From assembly GCA_900766195.1 (NCBI GenBank), contig CAAFUN010000143.1:1-51996 (forward strand): a stretch of DNA of 51,996 nucleotides, given 5' to 3'. Positions 34,055-43,789 of this stretch are shown piece by piece (the first letter of the stretch is position 1; each line of letters begins with the position of its first letter). The position numbers and the translations under genes were made by a program. The DNA is from an uncultured Bacteroides sp. (GTDB taxonomy: Bacteria > Bacteroidota > Bacteroidia > Bacteroidales > Bacteroidaceae). Under the pieces are notes generated by a model that made no database searches, was not told the origin of the DNA, and was given only the letters and a program-made list of their open reading frames with translations.

Positions 34055-35335
34055 ATGAAAAGAGACGACCTAATTTTCGATATTATCGAAAAAGAACACC
34101 AACGTCAGCTCAAAGGCATTGAACTGATAGCATCTGAAAATTTTGTAAGTGATCAAGTTATGCAGGCAATGGGTACCTGCCTCACTAACAAGTATGCCGA
34201 AGGTTATCCGGGCAAACGCTATTATGGTGGTTGCGAAGTGGTAGACCAAAGTGAACAACTTGCTATTGACCGTATTAAAGAAATCTTTGGTGCAGAATGG
34301 GCCAATGTGCAACCTCACTCAGGAGCACAAGCCAATGCCGCTGTATTTCTTGCCGTACTCAACCCCGGTGATAAATTCATGGGCTTGAATTTGTCGCACG
34401 GAGGTCACCTCTCTCACGGATCCCTAGTCAATACTTCGGGCATTATCTACACTCCATGTGAATATAATCTTGACAAGGAGACAGGTCGTGTAAACTATGA
34501 CCAGATGGAAGAAATCGCTTTGCGTGAAAAACCAAAAATGATTATAGGTGGTGGATCTGCCTATTCTCGCGAATGGGATTATAAACGTATGCGTGAAATA
34601 GCAGATAAAGTAGGTGCAATTCTGATGATTGACATGGCTCACCCGGCAGGTCTTATTGCTGCAGGTCTGCTCGAAAACCCTGTGAAATACGCACATATTG
34701 TTACTTCAACCACACACAAAACTCTTCGTGGTCCACGTGGTGGTATCATTCTCTTAGGTAAAGACTTTCCTAATCCTTGGGGTAAGAAGACCCCGAAGGG
34801 CGAAACCAAGATGATGTCGCAATTGCTTGATTCAGCAGTGTTCCCCGGTATACAAGGTGGGCCGCTAGAGCATGTTATTGCTGCAAAGGCAGTATCGTTC
34901 TATGAGATTCTGCAACCGGAATTCAAAGAATATGCTAAGCAAGTAAAGAAAAATGCAGCTGCCCTGGCACAAGCATTAGTAGATCGTGGCTTTACCATTG
35001 TATCAGGTGGTACAGACAATCACTCCATGTTAGTGGATTTGCGTTCAAAGTACCCGGAATTGACTGGCAAGGTAGCTGAGAAAGCTTTGGTAGCTGCTGA
35101 CATTACGGTAAACAAGAACATGGTGCCGTTTGATAGTCGTTCGGCATTCCAGACTTCAGGTATCCGTTTGGGAACTCCTGCCATCACAACTCGTGGTGCT
35201 AAAGAAGACTTAATGACTGAGATTGCCGAAATGATTGAAACGGTTCTTTCTAACGTAGAAAATGAAGAGGTAATTGCAAAGGTACGTGCGCGAGTAAATG
35301 AGACAATGAAGAAGTACCCGCTATTTGCATACTAA
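34055..35335 (+). CDS. glyA: Serine hydroxymethyltransferase
   Basis: PLP enzyme that converts serine + tetrahydrofolate to glycine + 5,10-methylene-tetrahydrofolate, the main source of one-carbon units. 426 aa, normal length. The PLP lysine lies in VTSTTHKTLRGPRGG (about residue 230), the substrate-binding N-terminal region reads IELIASENFVSDQVMQAMGT, and GYPGKRYYGG is conserved. It converges on fhs, which makes 10-formyl-THF, so both halves of folate one-carbon supply are neighbours. Confidence 0.97.
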   Translation: MKRDDLIFDIIEKEHQRQLKGIELIASENFVSDQVMQAMGTCLTNKYAEGYPGKRYYGGCEVVDQSEQLAIDRIKEIFGAEWANVQPHSGAQANAAVFLAVLNPGDKFMGLNLSHGGHLSHGSLVNTSGIIYTPCEYNLDKETGRVNYDQMEEIALREKPKMIIGGGSAYSREWDYKRMREIADKVGAILMIDMAHPAGLIAAGLLENPVKYAHIVTSTTHKTLRGPRGGIILLGKDFPNPWGKKTPKGETKMMSQLLDSAVFPGIQGGPLEHVIAAKAVSFYEILQPEFKEYAKQVKKNAAALAQALVDRGFTIVSGGTDNHSMLVDLRSKYPELTGKVAEKALVAADITVNKNMVPFDSRSAFQTSGIRLGTPAITTRGAKEDLMTEIAEMIETVLSNVENEEVIAKVRARVNETMKKYPLFAY

Positions 35336-35475
35336 ACGATTCTAATGCAGTGAGACAACTTACATAAGTTATCAAACTGTTTATCGTGAAGGAAATACTT
35401 TTAGCGAGATTATATTAGGGACATTCTCCCGTAATAAATAAAAAAGAGGGTGTATCAAAAAAACTATCTCATAAG

Positions 35476-35508
35476 AATACCCTTGTTACAGCATGTAGCA
35501 AGGGTATT
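35476..35508. terminator. Terminator between convergent glyA and fhs
   Basis: A 14-bp stem with one G-T wobble (aatacccttgttac / gtagcaagggtatt) and a 5-nt loop, with T-rich sequence on both sides, so it can act in both directions. Confidence 0.75.
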
Positions 35509-35549
35509 TCGTTACTTTTTATCTTTTAATAGATTAATCTTGTAAAGCA

Positions 35550-37220
35550 TCAACTTAATCCCTCAATATTTCCTCCTACAATATCAATATGCAAAGCTTG
35601 TGGCTGTTTGGGTAAACCAGGCATACGAAGTATTTCACCGGCAATGGCAACGATCATCTCAGCACCGTTATTAATTACAATATCTTTAATATTAAATTCA
35701 AAGTTATTGACTGCACCATATATCTTTGGATCGGCTGAAAACGAATATTGTGTTTTAGCAATGCACACCGGATAGTGGCTAATACCCATTTGCTCAATGA
35801 GTTTTATTGTTTTACGTGAATGACTACTATAAGTTACAACACTGGCACCATAGATATTGCATGCTACTTTTTCTATTTTCCGTTCCACACTATCATTTTC
35901 GGCATAGGTGTAAGACAGCGGTTGAGAAGGATTATTTTCTATAGTATCGACAACTATTTTGGCCAAATTCATGGCCCCCTCTCCTCCTTCAGCAAAAGCA
36001 TTGTTAACGGCAAAACCTACTTTCAGTTTCTCCTGACAGTGAGCTCTAATAGCCTCAATTTCCTCTTCAGTATCACTGGCAAAACGGTTGAAGGCCACAA
36101 TAATAGTCTGCCCAAAGGTTCGTAGATTACGGATGTGCTTATCCAAATTACCGAATCCTTCTTTCAAGCCCTCCATGTTAGGTTCTTTAATGCGATCAAG
36201 GCTGACTCCACCGTGCATTTTCAACCCTTGCGCAGTGGCAACAATTACAGTGAGGCGTGGTTGTAAACCGGTTTTACGACATTTGATATTATAAAACTTT
36301 TCTGCGCCTAAGTCTGCTCCAAAGCCTGCTTCAGTAACAACATAATCACCATAAGTCATAGCCATTTTCGTAGCAAGTATGGAATTGCATCCATGAGCTA
36401 TATTGGCAAACGGCCCACCATGAACAAAAGCTGCTGTATTCTCGGTGGTCTGTACTAAATTAGGATTTATGGCATCCTTTAACAGAACAGTGACAGCACC
36501 TGCCACTCCAAGTTCTTTCACAGTGAACGGAGTACCATCAAAACGAAATCCCAAAATCATGTTTTCAATACGTCGACGCAGATCGTCAATATCTTTAGAA
36601 AGACAAAGAATGGCCATAATTTCGGATGCCGGAGTAATATCGAATCCTGATTCTTGCGTAATGCCATTTCCACTAGGCCCTAATCCTGTAACAATGCTCC
36701 TTAATGAACGATCATTGACATCCAACACTCTTTTCCAGATAACTTCCTTAAGTGCAAATCCATCGGCTTGGTGCTGATATAAATAATTATCCAATAAGGC
36801 GGATATCATATTATGGGCTGAAGTAATGGCATGAAAATCACCGGTAAAGTGAAGGTTTATTTTTTCCATGGGCAGCACTTGTGCATAGCCGCCTCCAGCA
36901 GCACCACCCTTCATTCCGAAACAAGGGCCAAGTGATGGTTCACGTAAGGCTACAATTGCTTTCTTACCCATTTTATTTAACCCTAGTGCCAAACCAATAG
37001 ACACCGTGGTTTTACCTATACCGGCTTTTGTAGCCGTAATGGCTGTTACTAAAATTAAATTACTTTTCTTTATTTTCTCTTCATCAATAAGATGGGTAGG
37101 TATTTTGGCTATATAACGACCGTAGTTCTCTACTTCTTCACGGGGGATACCTACATTCTCGGCTACTTCTTTTATCTTTTCCAGCTTAGTGCTGCGGGCT
37201 ATCTCTATGTCCGATTTCAT
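35550..37220 (-). CDS. fhs: Formate-tetrahydrofolate ligase
   Basis: Ligates formate to tetrahydrofolate with ATP, giving 10-formyl-THF for purine synthesis. 556 aa, typical length. The ATP-binding P-loop is in TAITATKAGIGKTTVSIGLALGL (about 58-80), followed by REPSLGPCFGMKGGAAGGGYAQV and NLHFTGDFHAITSAHNM, both hallmark segments of the family. It is a single gene on the minus strand with a structured leader (hairpin 37290-37313). Confidence 0.97.
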   Translation of the reverse strand: MKSDIEIARSTKLEKIKEVAENVGIPREEVENYGRYIAKIPTHLIDEEKIKKSNLILVTAITATKAGIGKTTVSIGLALGLNKMGKKAIVALREPSLGPCFGMKGGAAGGGYAQVLPMEKINLHFTGDFHAITSAHNMISALLDNYLYQHQADGFALKEVIWKRVLDVNDRSLRSIVTGLGPSGNGITQESGFDITPASEIMAILCLSKDIDDLRRRIENMILGFRFDGTPFTVKELGVAGAVTVLLKDAINPNLVQTTENTAAFVHGGPFANIAHGCNSILATKMAMTYGDYVVTEAGFGADLGAEKFYNIKCRKTGLQPRLTVIVATAQGLKMHGGVSLDRIKEPNMEGLKEGFGNLDKHIRNLRTFGQTIIVAFNRFASDTEEEIEAIRAHCQEKLKVGFAVNNAFAEGGEGAMNLAKIVVDTIENNPSQPLSYTYAENDSVERKIEKVACNIYGASVVTYSSHSRKTIKLIEQMGISHYPVCIAKTQYSFSADPKIYGAVNNFEFNIKDIVINNGAEMIVAIAGEILRMPGLPKQPQALHIDIVGGNIEGLS

Positions 37221-37289
37221 ATAAAATTATTTGGGTCTTAATTAAAACTTCAATCCTGCATTATACTAAGAAATGCATTTGCAACTTAA

Positions 37290-37313
37290 AAAGTTTGCTA
37301 TAGGACAAACTTT
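37290..37313 (-). promoter_or_regulatory. Hairpin in the fhs leader
   Basis: Perfect 8-bp stem (aaagtttg / caaacttt) with an 8-nt loop, followed on the minus strand by a T-rich stretch, and enclosed by a second short stem (tgcaac / gttgca). It lies 70 bp before the fhs start, just downstream of a -7 box, TAAGTTTG (37328-37335). It could be an attenuator or mRNA-stability element. Confidence 0.45.
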
Positions 37314-37327
37314 CTTTATATGGGTTG

Positions 37328-37335
37328 CAAACTTA
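37328..37335 (-). promoter_or_regulatory. Putative -7 element of fhs
   Basis: Reads TAAGTTTG on the minus strand, a full match to TAnnTTTG, 108 bp before the start. A -33 TTTG is not evident. Confidence 0.4.
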
Positions 37336-37467
37336 CATAAAAATCGTGATTAATAAGCGTGCCCGATAAAAATATACTATTTATTTATAGAGGAAACATG
37401 TATTTCAAATCCGGCGTTTATGCATACACAGATTTACAAGTTCCCTTTTTTTAATAAACGTATAAAC

Positions 37468-39276
37468 TTATTTTTTGATAAAGGATTCAGGCATTTGTGG
37501 CCGATTTGAATCTCGACCTCCATAGAAGTGCGGAGACATTATCTCTATGCCGGCTTCATTAAATTTATCTATTACATTTTTATGAAGATTGGAGTAAACA
37601 TCAGGAAGCGAATGATCCGCTTTGGTATATGCATTAATTTCATAACTACAATAAAAATCATCCAATTGGGTGGCTAAGACAAACGGCATTGGTTCACTCA
37701 TAATATTTTTAGTTTCTAATGCTGCAGAAATTAAAAGATTCTCTACCGTTTTCCATTCTACGTCATAACCAATAGTAACAGTGGTATGGACAATAATACC
37801 ATATTGCTCGGCGGCAAAGCTATAATTTAATGTCAATGATGAAAGGATAAATGAATTCGGAATTGTTACCACATCATTTTTAGGTGTTCTGAGACGAGTT
37901 ACGAAAGGTGTTTTTTCAACTACACTCCCCATAGTATCCTGCAGTTTAATAAAATCACCAACCTTAAACGGGCGCATATAAGTAATAACCAATCCCGCCA
38001 TTAAATTACCAATTACTGTGGTAGATCCTAACGAAATAACCAAACCGATAAAAACGGATACTCCTTGAAAAATATTAGATTCTGAGTTGGGCAATAAAGG
38101 CCAAATCATAATTAACATCAATGAATAAGCAAAAAAACGGAGAATATAGTATGTTGGGAAAGCCCAATCGGCATAAAATCCATTTATCTTCAATTTTCCG
38201 GTTGCTACTTCATTCGTCATATATCTAAGTCCTTTAACCACATACTTAAAGCAGAAATATACGATAATGATTTTAAATATCTTAGGGAAATAATTCAAAA
38301 CAGACCACAAGATATCTCTTGTGGGATTCCATATATAGGAAAATATAGTATAGGCAAAATCTTTGGTTTCTGGAAATATAGAGAACAGTATGGGTATACT
38401 AATTACCAATTGTATTATGATAATAATCAATCGTAAAATCCTAGAAACAAAAAGTAAAATGCTTCCTTGTTTCTTCGCATCTAGAAATTCATAGTCTTTT
38501 ATCTTCAATGGCTTAAGCTTCGTTCTCACCATTTTCGATATCTTTAATCGAAGTCTTTTGAATAATCTGTAAGTAAGACTTATAAGAGTAACTTGTATGC
38601 CAATAACTAACAGTCCGAGCAAAATATTCTGTATTTTTCTTTTCAAGCCATATTCTTTCTGCAACAGACTGATTTCTTTTGATATAATAGGCAAATACTT
38701 TTGGGCAAGCTCACTACGTGTTGTGTTCTGCCATAATCCATCATGATCTGTAAGACTAACAATTACTTCATCTCCACACATGATATCTGAAGCATAGTCA
38801 CTTTCAAATATGTAAAGCGTATCTTGCGTTAACGAAAGCCTTTTACCTAAACTCATAATTACCGCCTCTGCACTTCGAGCTCTCGTTGTAGGAGCAACTC
38901 CTCCTCGTCTGGCATAAAGCTTAAATAGCGTATTTCCTTCAATAACAACCGGTACTCCTGGGGTCTTTTTCCGTAAAGAGTCTATTTGAGCCCGTTTCAT
39001 TACTTTATCAATAGAGTCTTCACGAGCACTTTTACCTAATTGAGAACGAAGGACTATTTCATTCAGTTCATATTCCTGTAATTTATATTGAAGGTTATTG
39101 ATTAGAATAGAATCTTTTTGCTCTCTACTCAAATAAGAAGTGTCGTTATTTTCTGCAATTGCATGCGTCGGAGTTGTCTTATTGTCTTTTCCGCGTTTAA
39201 TTTGTGCAGATAAAACTAAAGGAAATCCGATCAAAAGTAATAATAAAACGTTTTTTATCAGATATTTTTTTCTCAT
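37468..39276 (-). CDS. MscS-family mechanosensitive ion channel
   Basis: A 602-aa channel protein. The N-terminal signal peptide (IKNVLLLLLIGFPLVLSAQ) is followed by a periplasmic region of about 180 residues, then five or so membrane helices (from about 215 to 430) and the MscS pore and beta domain, with VISLGSTTVIGNLMAGLVITYMRPFKVGDFIKLQDTMG as the core. The C-terminal cytoplasmic domain ends AGIEIMSPHFYGGRDSNRPQ. It is longer than E. coli MscS (286 aa) and similar in plan to larger MscS/YnaI-type proteins with an extra periplasmic domain. Likely role: release of solutes on osmotic down-shock. Confidence 0.92.
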   Translation of the reverse strand: MRKKYLIKNVLLLLLIGFPLVLSAQIKRGKDNKTTPTHAIAENNDTSYLSREQKDSILINNLQYKLQEYELNEIVLRSQLGKSAREDSIDKVMKRAQIDSLRKKTPGVPVVIEGNTLFKLYARRGGVAPTTRARSAEAVIMSLGKRLSLTQDTLYIFESDYASDIMCGDEVIVSLTDHDGLWQNTTRSELAQKYLPIISKEISLLQKEYGLKRKIQNILLGLLVIGIQVTLISLTYRLFKRLRLKISKMVRTKLKPLKIKDYEFLDAKKQGSILLFVSRILRLIIIIIQLVISIPILFSIFPETKDFAYTIFSYIWNPTRDILWSVLNYFPKIFKIIIVYFCFKYVVKGLRYMTNEVATGKLKINGFYADWAFPTYYILRFFAYSLMLIMIWPLLPNSESNIFQGVSVFIGLVISLGSTTVIGNLMAGLVITYMRPFKVGDFIKLQDTMGSVVEKTPFVTRLRTPKNDVVTIPNSFILSSLTLNYSFAAEQYGIIVHTTVTIGYDVEWKTVENLLISAALETKNIMSEPMPFVLATQLDDFYCSYEINAYTKADHSLPDVYSNLHKNVIDKFNEAGIEIMSPHFYGGRDSNRPQMPESFIKK

Positions 39277-39346
39277 ATTAAAGTAGTAATATATTAGAGC
39301 TTGCTACAAATAAACCATTATTATCAATAAGAACAAAGACTTTATT

Positions 39347-39354
39347 CAAAAATA
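39347..39354 (-). promoter_or_regulatory. Putative -7 element of the mscS-like gene
   Basis: Reads TATTTTTG on the minus strand (TAnnTTTG), 70 bp before the start. A partial -33 box (TTAG) lies 19 bp upstream of it. Confidence 0.4.
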
Positions 39355-39721
39355 GTATAAAAAAGTTGTCGTACTAAACATATAGTTTTTTTTCATGAGT
39401 TGTATAACAATTTAATATCCTGATATGTTGATAATATCTATTAAATTGTGGAAGTATTTACCTCTTAGTGGTGTTTTTCTTTATACCTGCCGAATTTGTA
39501 AGTTCATGAAAGTATAAAAATACCATTTTGCAGAAATAGCACTTTTACTATCTTTTTAATCTATTAATTTTATAAAAAAGAAGTACATTACATTATATCT
39601 CGCAAATGCTTTGTATATTAGTCCGCCAATAAATAACTAAAAAAAACGTAATAAGATAGATATTATTAGAAATATCAAAAAGAGGTCTTTTGAGAGAGTA
39701 GAATAGTATAAATAAATAACT
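39355..39721. other. Divergent AT-rich intergenic region before the ECF sigma gene
   Basis: The 445-bp gap between the mscS-like gene and the ECF sigma gene carries no gene I can support. The sigma gene's promoter is not obvious; TTTG at 39610-39613 has only a weak -7 partner (TAACTAAA, 39634-39641). Confidence 0.5.
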
Positions 39722-40309
39722 ATGAATAACAGTTTTGACATAACATATAAGCACCTTTTCCGTAAATATTATACCAATCTAATTTTCTATGCCACACGTA
39801 TTGTAGGAGAAGAAGAAGCTCCGGACGTGGTTCAAGATGTCTTTGTGGAATTATGGCGTCAGAAAGATACAATTGTAGTTGGAGATCAAATTCAAGCCTT
39901 TCTTTATCGTGCAGTATATACGCGTGCATTGAATGTATTAAAGCACAGGGAAGTAACATCCAATTATGAGACTCTTATGCTTGAAATTCAAAAGAAGAGA
40001 GCCGAGTTTTATCAGCCGGATGACAATGAAATTGTAAAACGTATCGAAAACGAAGAGCTTAGAAAGAGATTAGCTGATGCAATCAATGAACTACCCGACA
40101 AATGCAAAATGGTTTTCAAACTTAGTTATATGCACGACATGAAGAACAAACAAATAGCCGAGGCAATAAATATATCCCTACGCACAGTAGAAGCACACAT
40201 GTACAAGGCTTTGAAGATTTTGCGTGATAAATTGGGAGATATTGATTTACTTTTAGCCTTATTTCTTTTAAAAGGAGTAAGTGTTTTAGCTAAAAGTGTT
40301 GTTTTATAA
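39722..40309 (+). CDS. ECF-type RNA polymerase sigma factor
   Basis: A 195-aa sigma factor of the extracytoplasmic-function group. Region 2 is seen as FRKYYTNLIFYATRIVGEEEAPDVVQDVFVELWRQ, with region 4 as LPDKCKMVFKLSYMHDMKNKQIAEAINISLRTVEAHMYKALKILRDKL, a helix-turn-helix for the -35 element. It is followed by a FecR-type anti-sigma gene 16 bp later and is the regulator of the following glycan utilisation locus. In Bacteroides such pairs respond to transport through the cognate SusC. Confidence 0.95.
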   Translation: MNNSFDITYKHLFRKYYTNLIFYATRIVGEEEAPDVVQDVFVELWRQKDTIVVGDQIQAFLYRAVYTRALNVLKHREVTSNYETLMLEIQKKRAEFYQPDDNEIVKRIENEELRKRLADAINELPDKCKMVFKLSYMHDMKNKQIAEAINISLRTVEAHMYKALKILRDKLGDIDLLLALFLLKGVSVLAKSVVL

Positions 40310-40325
40310 GTATAATAGAGAGAAA

Positions 40326-41330
40326 ATGAATAAATTGAATGAAAATATTACAGCCAGATTTCTAATAGGCGAATCTACGGAAGAAGATCTTCGCGAAATA
40401 AACACATGGCTGAACCAGTCGGAAGATAATGCCCGAGAGCTCTTCAAATTAGAAGAGATATACCATCTAGGGAGACTGGAACAATCTTCAAAAGCACAAA
40501 CCATAACAAGAGCAGAGGAAAAATTATTCAAAAGAATTGAGCAAGAGCATTTAATACAGCACAAAATTAACAACAAACGCAGATGGATACGATATGCTGC
40601 AATGTTTATCGGAATTTTTCTTTTAAGTGGGCTGAGCTATTTGTTCTATGAAGATTTTAGTGAAGCAAAAAACATGCAGAGTATTGTTACCCAGAATGAA
40701 ATCAAAGAATTAGAACTGCCTGACGGAACAAAAATATGGTTAAACAAACACACTACATTAAAATATCCGAAAGTATTTAATGATAACGAAAGGAAAGTTT
40801 ACATAGAAGGAGAAGGACACTTTGAAGTAACTAAGAATCCGGATAAACCTTTTATTGTAGAAAGTAAAGCAATGCAGGTAAAAGTGCTTGGAACGGTGTT
40901 TAACTTAAAGACCGACAAAGTAAAGATGTCTGCTGTAGCCACTCTCATGAAAGGAGAAATTGAAGTAAAAGGTAATCATGATGAAGGGCGTATAATTTTA
41001 GCTCCTGGGCAAATGGCAGAGCTAAATGGCATAAGCGGACGTTTAACTGTGAAACAGACAGATAAGGGAGTTGAAAATTGGTACAACAATGAATTTGTAT
41101 TTGAGAAGGCTGATATCTATACAATTGCTCGTACATTGGAGAGTTCATATGGAGTGAAACTTATTCTGGCGCCGGATATGAATGTGAATAAAACATATTC
41201 CGGTACAATAAAGAGGAAAGAGAATGTACAAAACGTATTGGACTTGATAAAGAATTCAATTCCAATAGAATATAAGATTGTAGGAAACAGTGTATTCCTA
41301 TCTTCAAAAAAAGAAGAAATACAAAACTAA
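40326..41330 (+). CDS. FecR-family anti-sigma factor
   Basis: Inner-membrane anti-sigma factor, 334 aa from ATG 40326 (MNKLNENITARFL). The longer frame from 40296 would overlap the sigma gene. The N-terminal 80 residues are cytoplasmic and hold the sigma factor. A single membrane helix (WIRYAAMFIGIFLLSGLSYLFY) is followed by the FecR domain (LPDGTKIWLNKHTTLKYPKVF, VEGEGHF-like core) and a C-terminal DUF4974/STN-like region (FEKADIYTIARTLESSYGVKLIL), which should touch the STN domain of SusC. GH92 follows after 10 bp. Confidence 0.93.
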   Translation: MNKLNENITARFLIGESTEEDLREINTWLNQSEDNARELFKLEEIYHLGRLEQSSKAQTITRAEEKLFKRIEQEHLIQHKINNKRRWIRYAAMFIGIFLLSGLSYLFYEDFSEAKNMQSIVTQNEIKELELPDGTKIWLNKHTTLKYPKVFNDNERKVYIEGEGHFEVTKNPDKPFIVESKAMQVKVLGTVFNLKTDKVKMSAVATLMKGEIEVKGNHDEGRIILAPGQMAELNGISGRLTVKQTDKGVENWYNNEFVFEKADIYTIARTLESSYGVKLILAPDMNVNKTYSGTIKRKENVQNVLDLIKNSIPIEYKIVGNSVFLSSKKEEIQN

Positions 41331-41340
41331 AAAATAGATA

Positions 41341-43617
41341 ATGAGAAAATTTGCAGCAACACTTTCGCTAATGATATGCTTTTCTGCATTACAAGCCAAA
41401 GATTATACGCAGTATGTCAGTCCGCTCGTGGGAACATTATCCTCTTATGAGCTCTCTACAGGCAATACGTATCCTGCCATTGCACGACCTTGGGGCATGA
41501 ACTTCTGGACACCTCAAACGGGAAAGATGGGTGACGGTTGGCAATATGTATATACGGCAAACAAGATAAGAGGCTTTAAACAAACCCACCAACCTAGTCC
41601 GTGGATTAACGATTACGGTCAGTTTTCCATTATGCCGGTAGTTGGCAAACCTGAGTTTAATGAAGATAAGCGTGCCAGTTGGTTTTCTCATAAAAGCGAG
41701 ACGGCACTCCCCTATTATTATAAGGTGTATTTGGCGGAGCATGATGTAACAACAGAATATACCCCTACCGACCGAGCAGTCATGTTCCGCTTCACCTTTC
41801 CTAAAAACGATCACTCCTATATTGTGGTGGATGCATTTGATAAAGGCTCCTATATCAAAATACTTCCTCAACAAAATCGTATCATAGGATACACCACACG
41901 CAATAGCGGTGGAGTTCCTGATAATTTCAAGAACTACTTTGTGATTGAATTTGATAAGCCGTTCACTTATGAGGCATCTGTTAGTAACGGCATTCTGCAA
42001 GAGAATGTCAATGAACAAACAACCGATCATGCAGGAGCTGTCATTGGCTTCAAAACCCATAAGGGTGAAATTGTCCATGCTCGTGTGGCATCCTCCTTTA
42101 TCAGTTTTGAACACGCGGATAGAAACCTTAATGAATTGGGTAACGATCATTTTGACGAACTGGTACAAAAGGGAAAAGAGGCATGGAACGAAGTGCTTGG
42201 AAAGATAGAAGTTGATGGAGGAAACCTCGATCAATATCGCACATTTTACTCTTGCTTATATCGGTCGCTACTCTTTCCGCGAGCATTTTATGAAATTGAT
42301 GCTGTAGGAAATCCCGTTCACTATAGTCCTTACAATGGACAGGTATTACCCGGTTACATGTTTACCGATACCGGTTTTTGGGATACTTTCCGGTCATTGT
42401 TTCCTTTCCTCAATTTAATGTATCCTTCGGAGAACAAGAAGATACAAGAGGGGCTCATCAATGCATACAAGGAAAGTGGATTCTTCCCCGAATGGGCCAG
42501 CCCCGGACATCGCGACTGTATGATAGGCAACAATTCGGCATCGGTACTCGTGGATGCTTACATGAAAGGTGTAAAAGTAGATGATTTAAATACGCTGTAT
42601 GAGGGCTTAATCAACGGTACGCAACATGTACATCCTAAAATTTCGTCCACCGGTCGCTTAGGTTACGAATATTATAATAAGCTGGGCTATGTGCCTTATG
42701 ATGTAAAAATCAACGAGAATGCTGCTCGCACATTGGAGTACGCTTATGACGATTGGTGTATATACCAGATGGCAAAAGCTCTGAACCGACCTAAAAAAGA
42801 ACAGGAACTCTTTGCCCGTCGTGCAATGAATTATAAGAATGTGTTCGACAAAGAAAGCAGATTGATGCGCGGACGCAACAAGGATGGACAATTCCAGACA
42901 CCTTTCTCGCCACTAAAATGGGGAGATGCCTTCACCGAAGGAAACAGTTGGCATTACTCTTGGTCTGTATTCCACGATCCGCAAGGACTGATAGACTTGA
43001 TGGGAGGCAAAAAGAATTTCGTTGAAATGCTGGATTCTGTATTCATTGTTCCACCTGCTTTCGATGATAGCTATTACGGACAGGTGATTCACGAAATACG
43101 TGAGATGACTGTGATGAACATGGGTAATTATGCACATGGAAATCAGCCCATACAGCACATGATCTATATGTACAACTATGCCGGTGAACCTTGGAAAGCG
43201 CAGTATTGGGTAAGACAAACCATGAACCGCATGTACACTTCCGGTCCTGATGGGTATTGTGGTGATGAAGATAATGGCCAGACCTCAGCGTGGTATGTCT
43301 TTTCAGCATTAGGATTCTATCCGGTATGTCCGGGCACTGATGAGTACGTGCTGGGTGCTCCGTTGTTTAAGAAAGCAATTCTTCATTTTGAGAATGGAAA
43401 CTCTCTTACGATTGAAGCTCCTCAAAACAACAGTGACAATATTTACATAGAATCATTACTAAGGAATGGAAATGAGTACTCCAAGAATTATTTGAAGCAT
43501 GACGATCTGTTAAAAGGTGGTACTTTAGAGTTTAAGATGAGTGCTAAGCCCAATAAAGAGAGAGGTACCAAACAGGAAGATCTACCCTACTCTTTTTCTA
43601 ATGAATTGAAGAAGTAA
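41341..43617 (+). CDS. GH92 alpha-mannosidase (probably alpha-1,2)
   Basis: Calcium-dependent exo-alpha-mannosidase of family GH92, 758 aa, cutting mannose from N-glycans. A type I signal peptide (MRKFAATLSLMICFSALQA) sends it to the periplasm. The N-terminal beta-sandwich spans about 25-260 and the catalytic (alpha/alpha)6 barrel 270-740. Glu533 in FTEGNSWHYSW and Asp642/Asp644 in GDEDNGQ fall at the numbers I recall for the acid and base of the characterised BT3990 alpha-1,2-mannosidase. It is the third gene of the sigma/anti-sigma operon and ends in a strong terminator. The linkage is inferred and could differ. Confidence 0.95.
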   Translation: MRKFAATLSLMICFSALQAKDYTQYVSPLVGTLSSYELSTGNTYPAIARPWGMNFWTPQTGKMGDGWQYVYTANKIRGFKQTHQPSPWINDYGQFSIMPVVGKPEFNEDKRASWFSHKSETALPYYYKVYLAEHDVTTEYTPTDRAVMFRFTFPKNDHSYIVVDAFDKGSYIKILPQQNRIIGYTTRNSGGVPDNFKNYFVIEFDKPFTYEASVSNGILQENVNEQTTDHAGAVIGFKTHKGEIVHARVASSFISFEHADRNLNELGNDHFDELVQKGKEAWNEVLGKIEVDGGNLDQYRTFYSCLYRSLLFPRAFYEIDAVGNPVHYSPYNGQVLPGYMFTDTGFWDTFRSLFPFLNLMYPSENKKIQEGLINAYKESGFFPEWASPGHRDCMIGNNSASVLVDAYMKGVKVDDLNTLYEGLINGTQHVHPKISSTGRLGYEYYNKLGYVPYDVKINENAARTLEYAYDDWCIYQMAKALNRPKKEQELFARRAMNYKNVFDKESRLMRGRNKDGQFQTPFSPLKWGDAFTEGNSWHYSWSVFHDPQGLIDLMGGKKNFVEMLDSVFIVPPAFDDSYYGQVIHEIREMTVMNMGNYAHGNQPIQHMIYMYNYAGEPWKAQYWVRQTMNRMYTSGPDGYCGDEDNGQTSAWYVFSALGFYPVCPGTDEYVLGAPLFKKAILHFENGNSLTIEAPQNNSDNIYIESLLRNGNEYSKNYLKHDDLLKGGTLEFKMSAKPNKERGTKQEDLPYSFSNELKK

Positions 43618-43754
43618 TATAATTTCTCGAGTTATATTGTGATAAGTTTAATAAAAAGAGTTTTTCATATTTCATCCTACACTATACACTATTTGATATA
43701 AGTAATTAATAAGCAATGAGATGTATCTCATTTTAATGTGTAGGACAAGTATAT

Positions 43755-43789
43755 AAAGAGTGTAGGATTGAAAGTATCCTACACTCTTT
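43755..43789 (+). terminator. Strong terminator of the sigma-antisigma-GH92 operon
   Basis: Perfect 14-bp stem (aaagagtgtaggat / atcctacactcttt), a 7-nt loop and an uninterrupted T-run, 138 bp after the GH92 stop. It separates this operon from susC. Confidence 0.85.

Noticed and set aside
41437..42234. 265-aa minus-strand ORF inside GH92
   Set aside because: It lies entirely antisense to a gene with intact GH92 motifs; a shadow frame.
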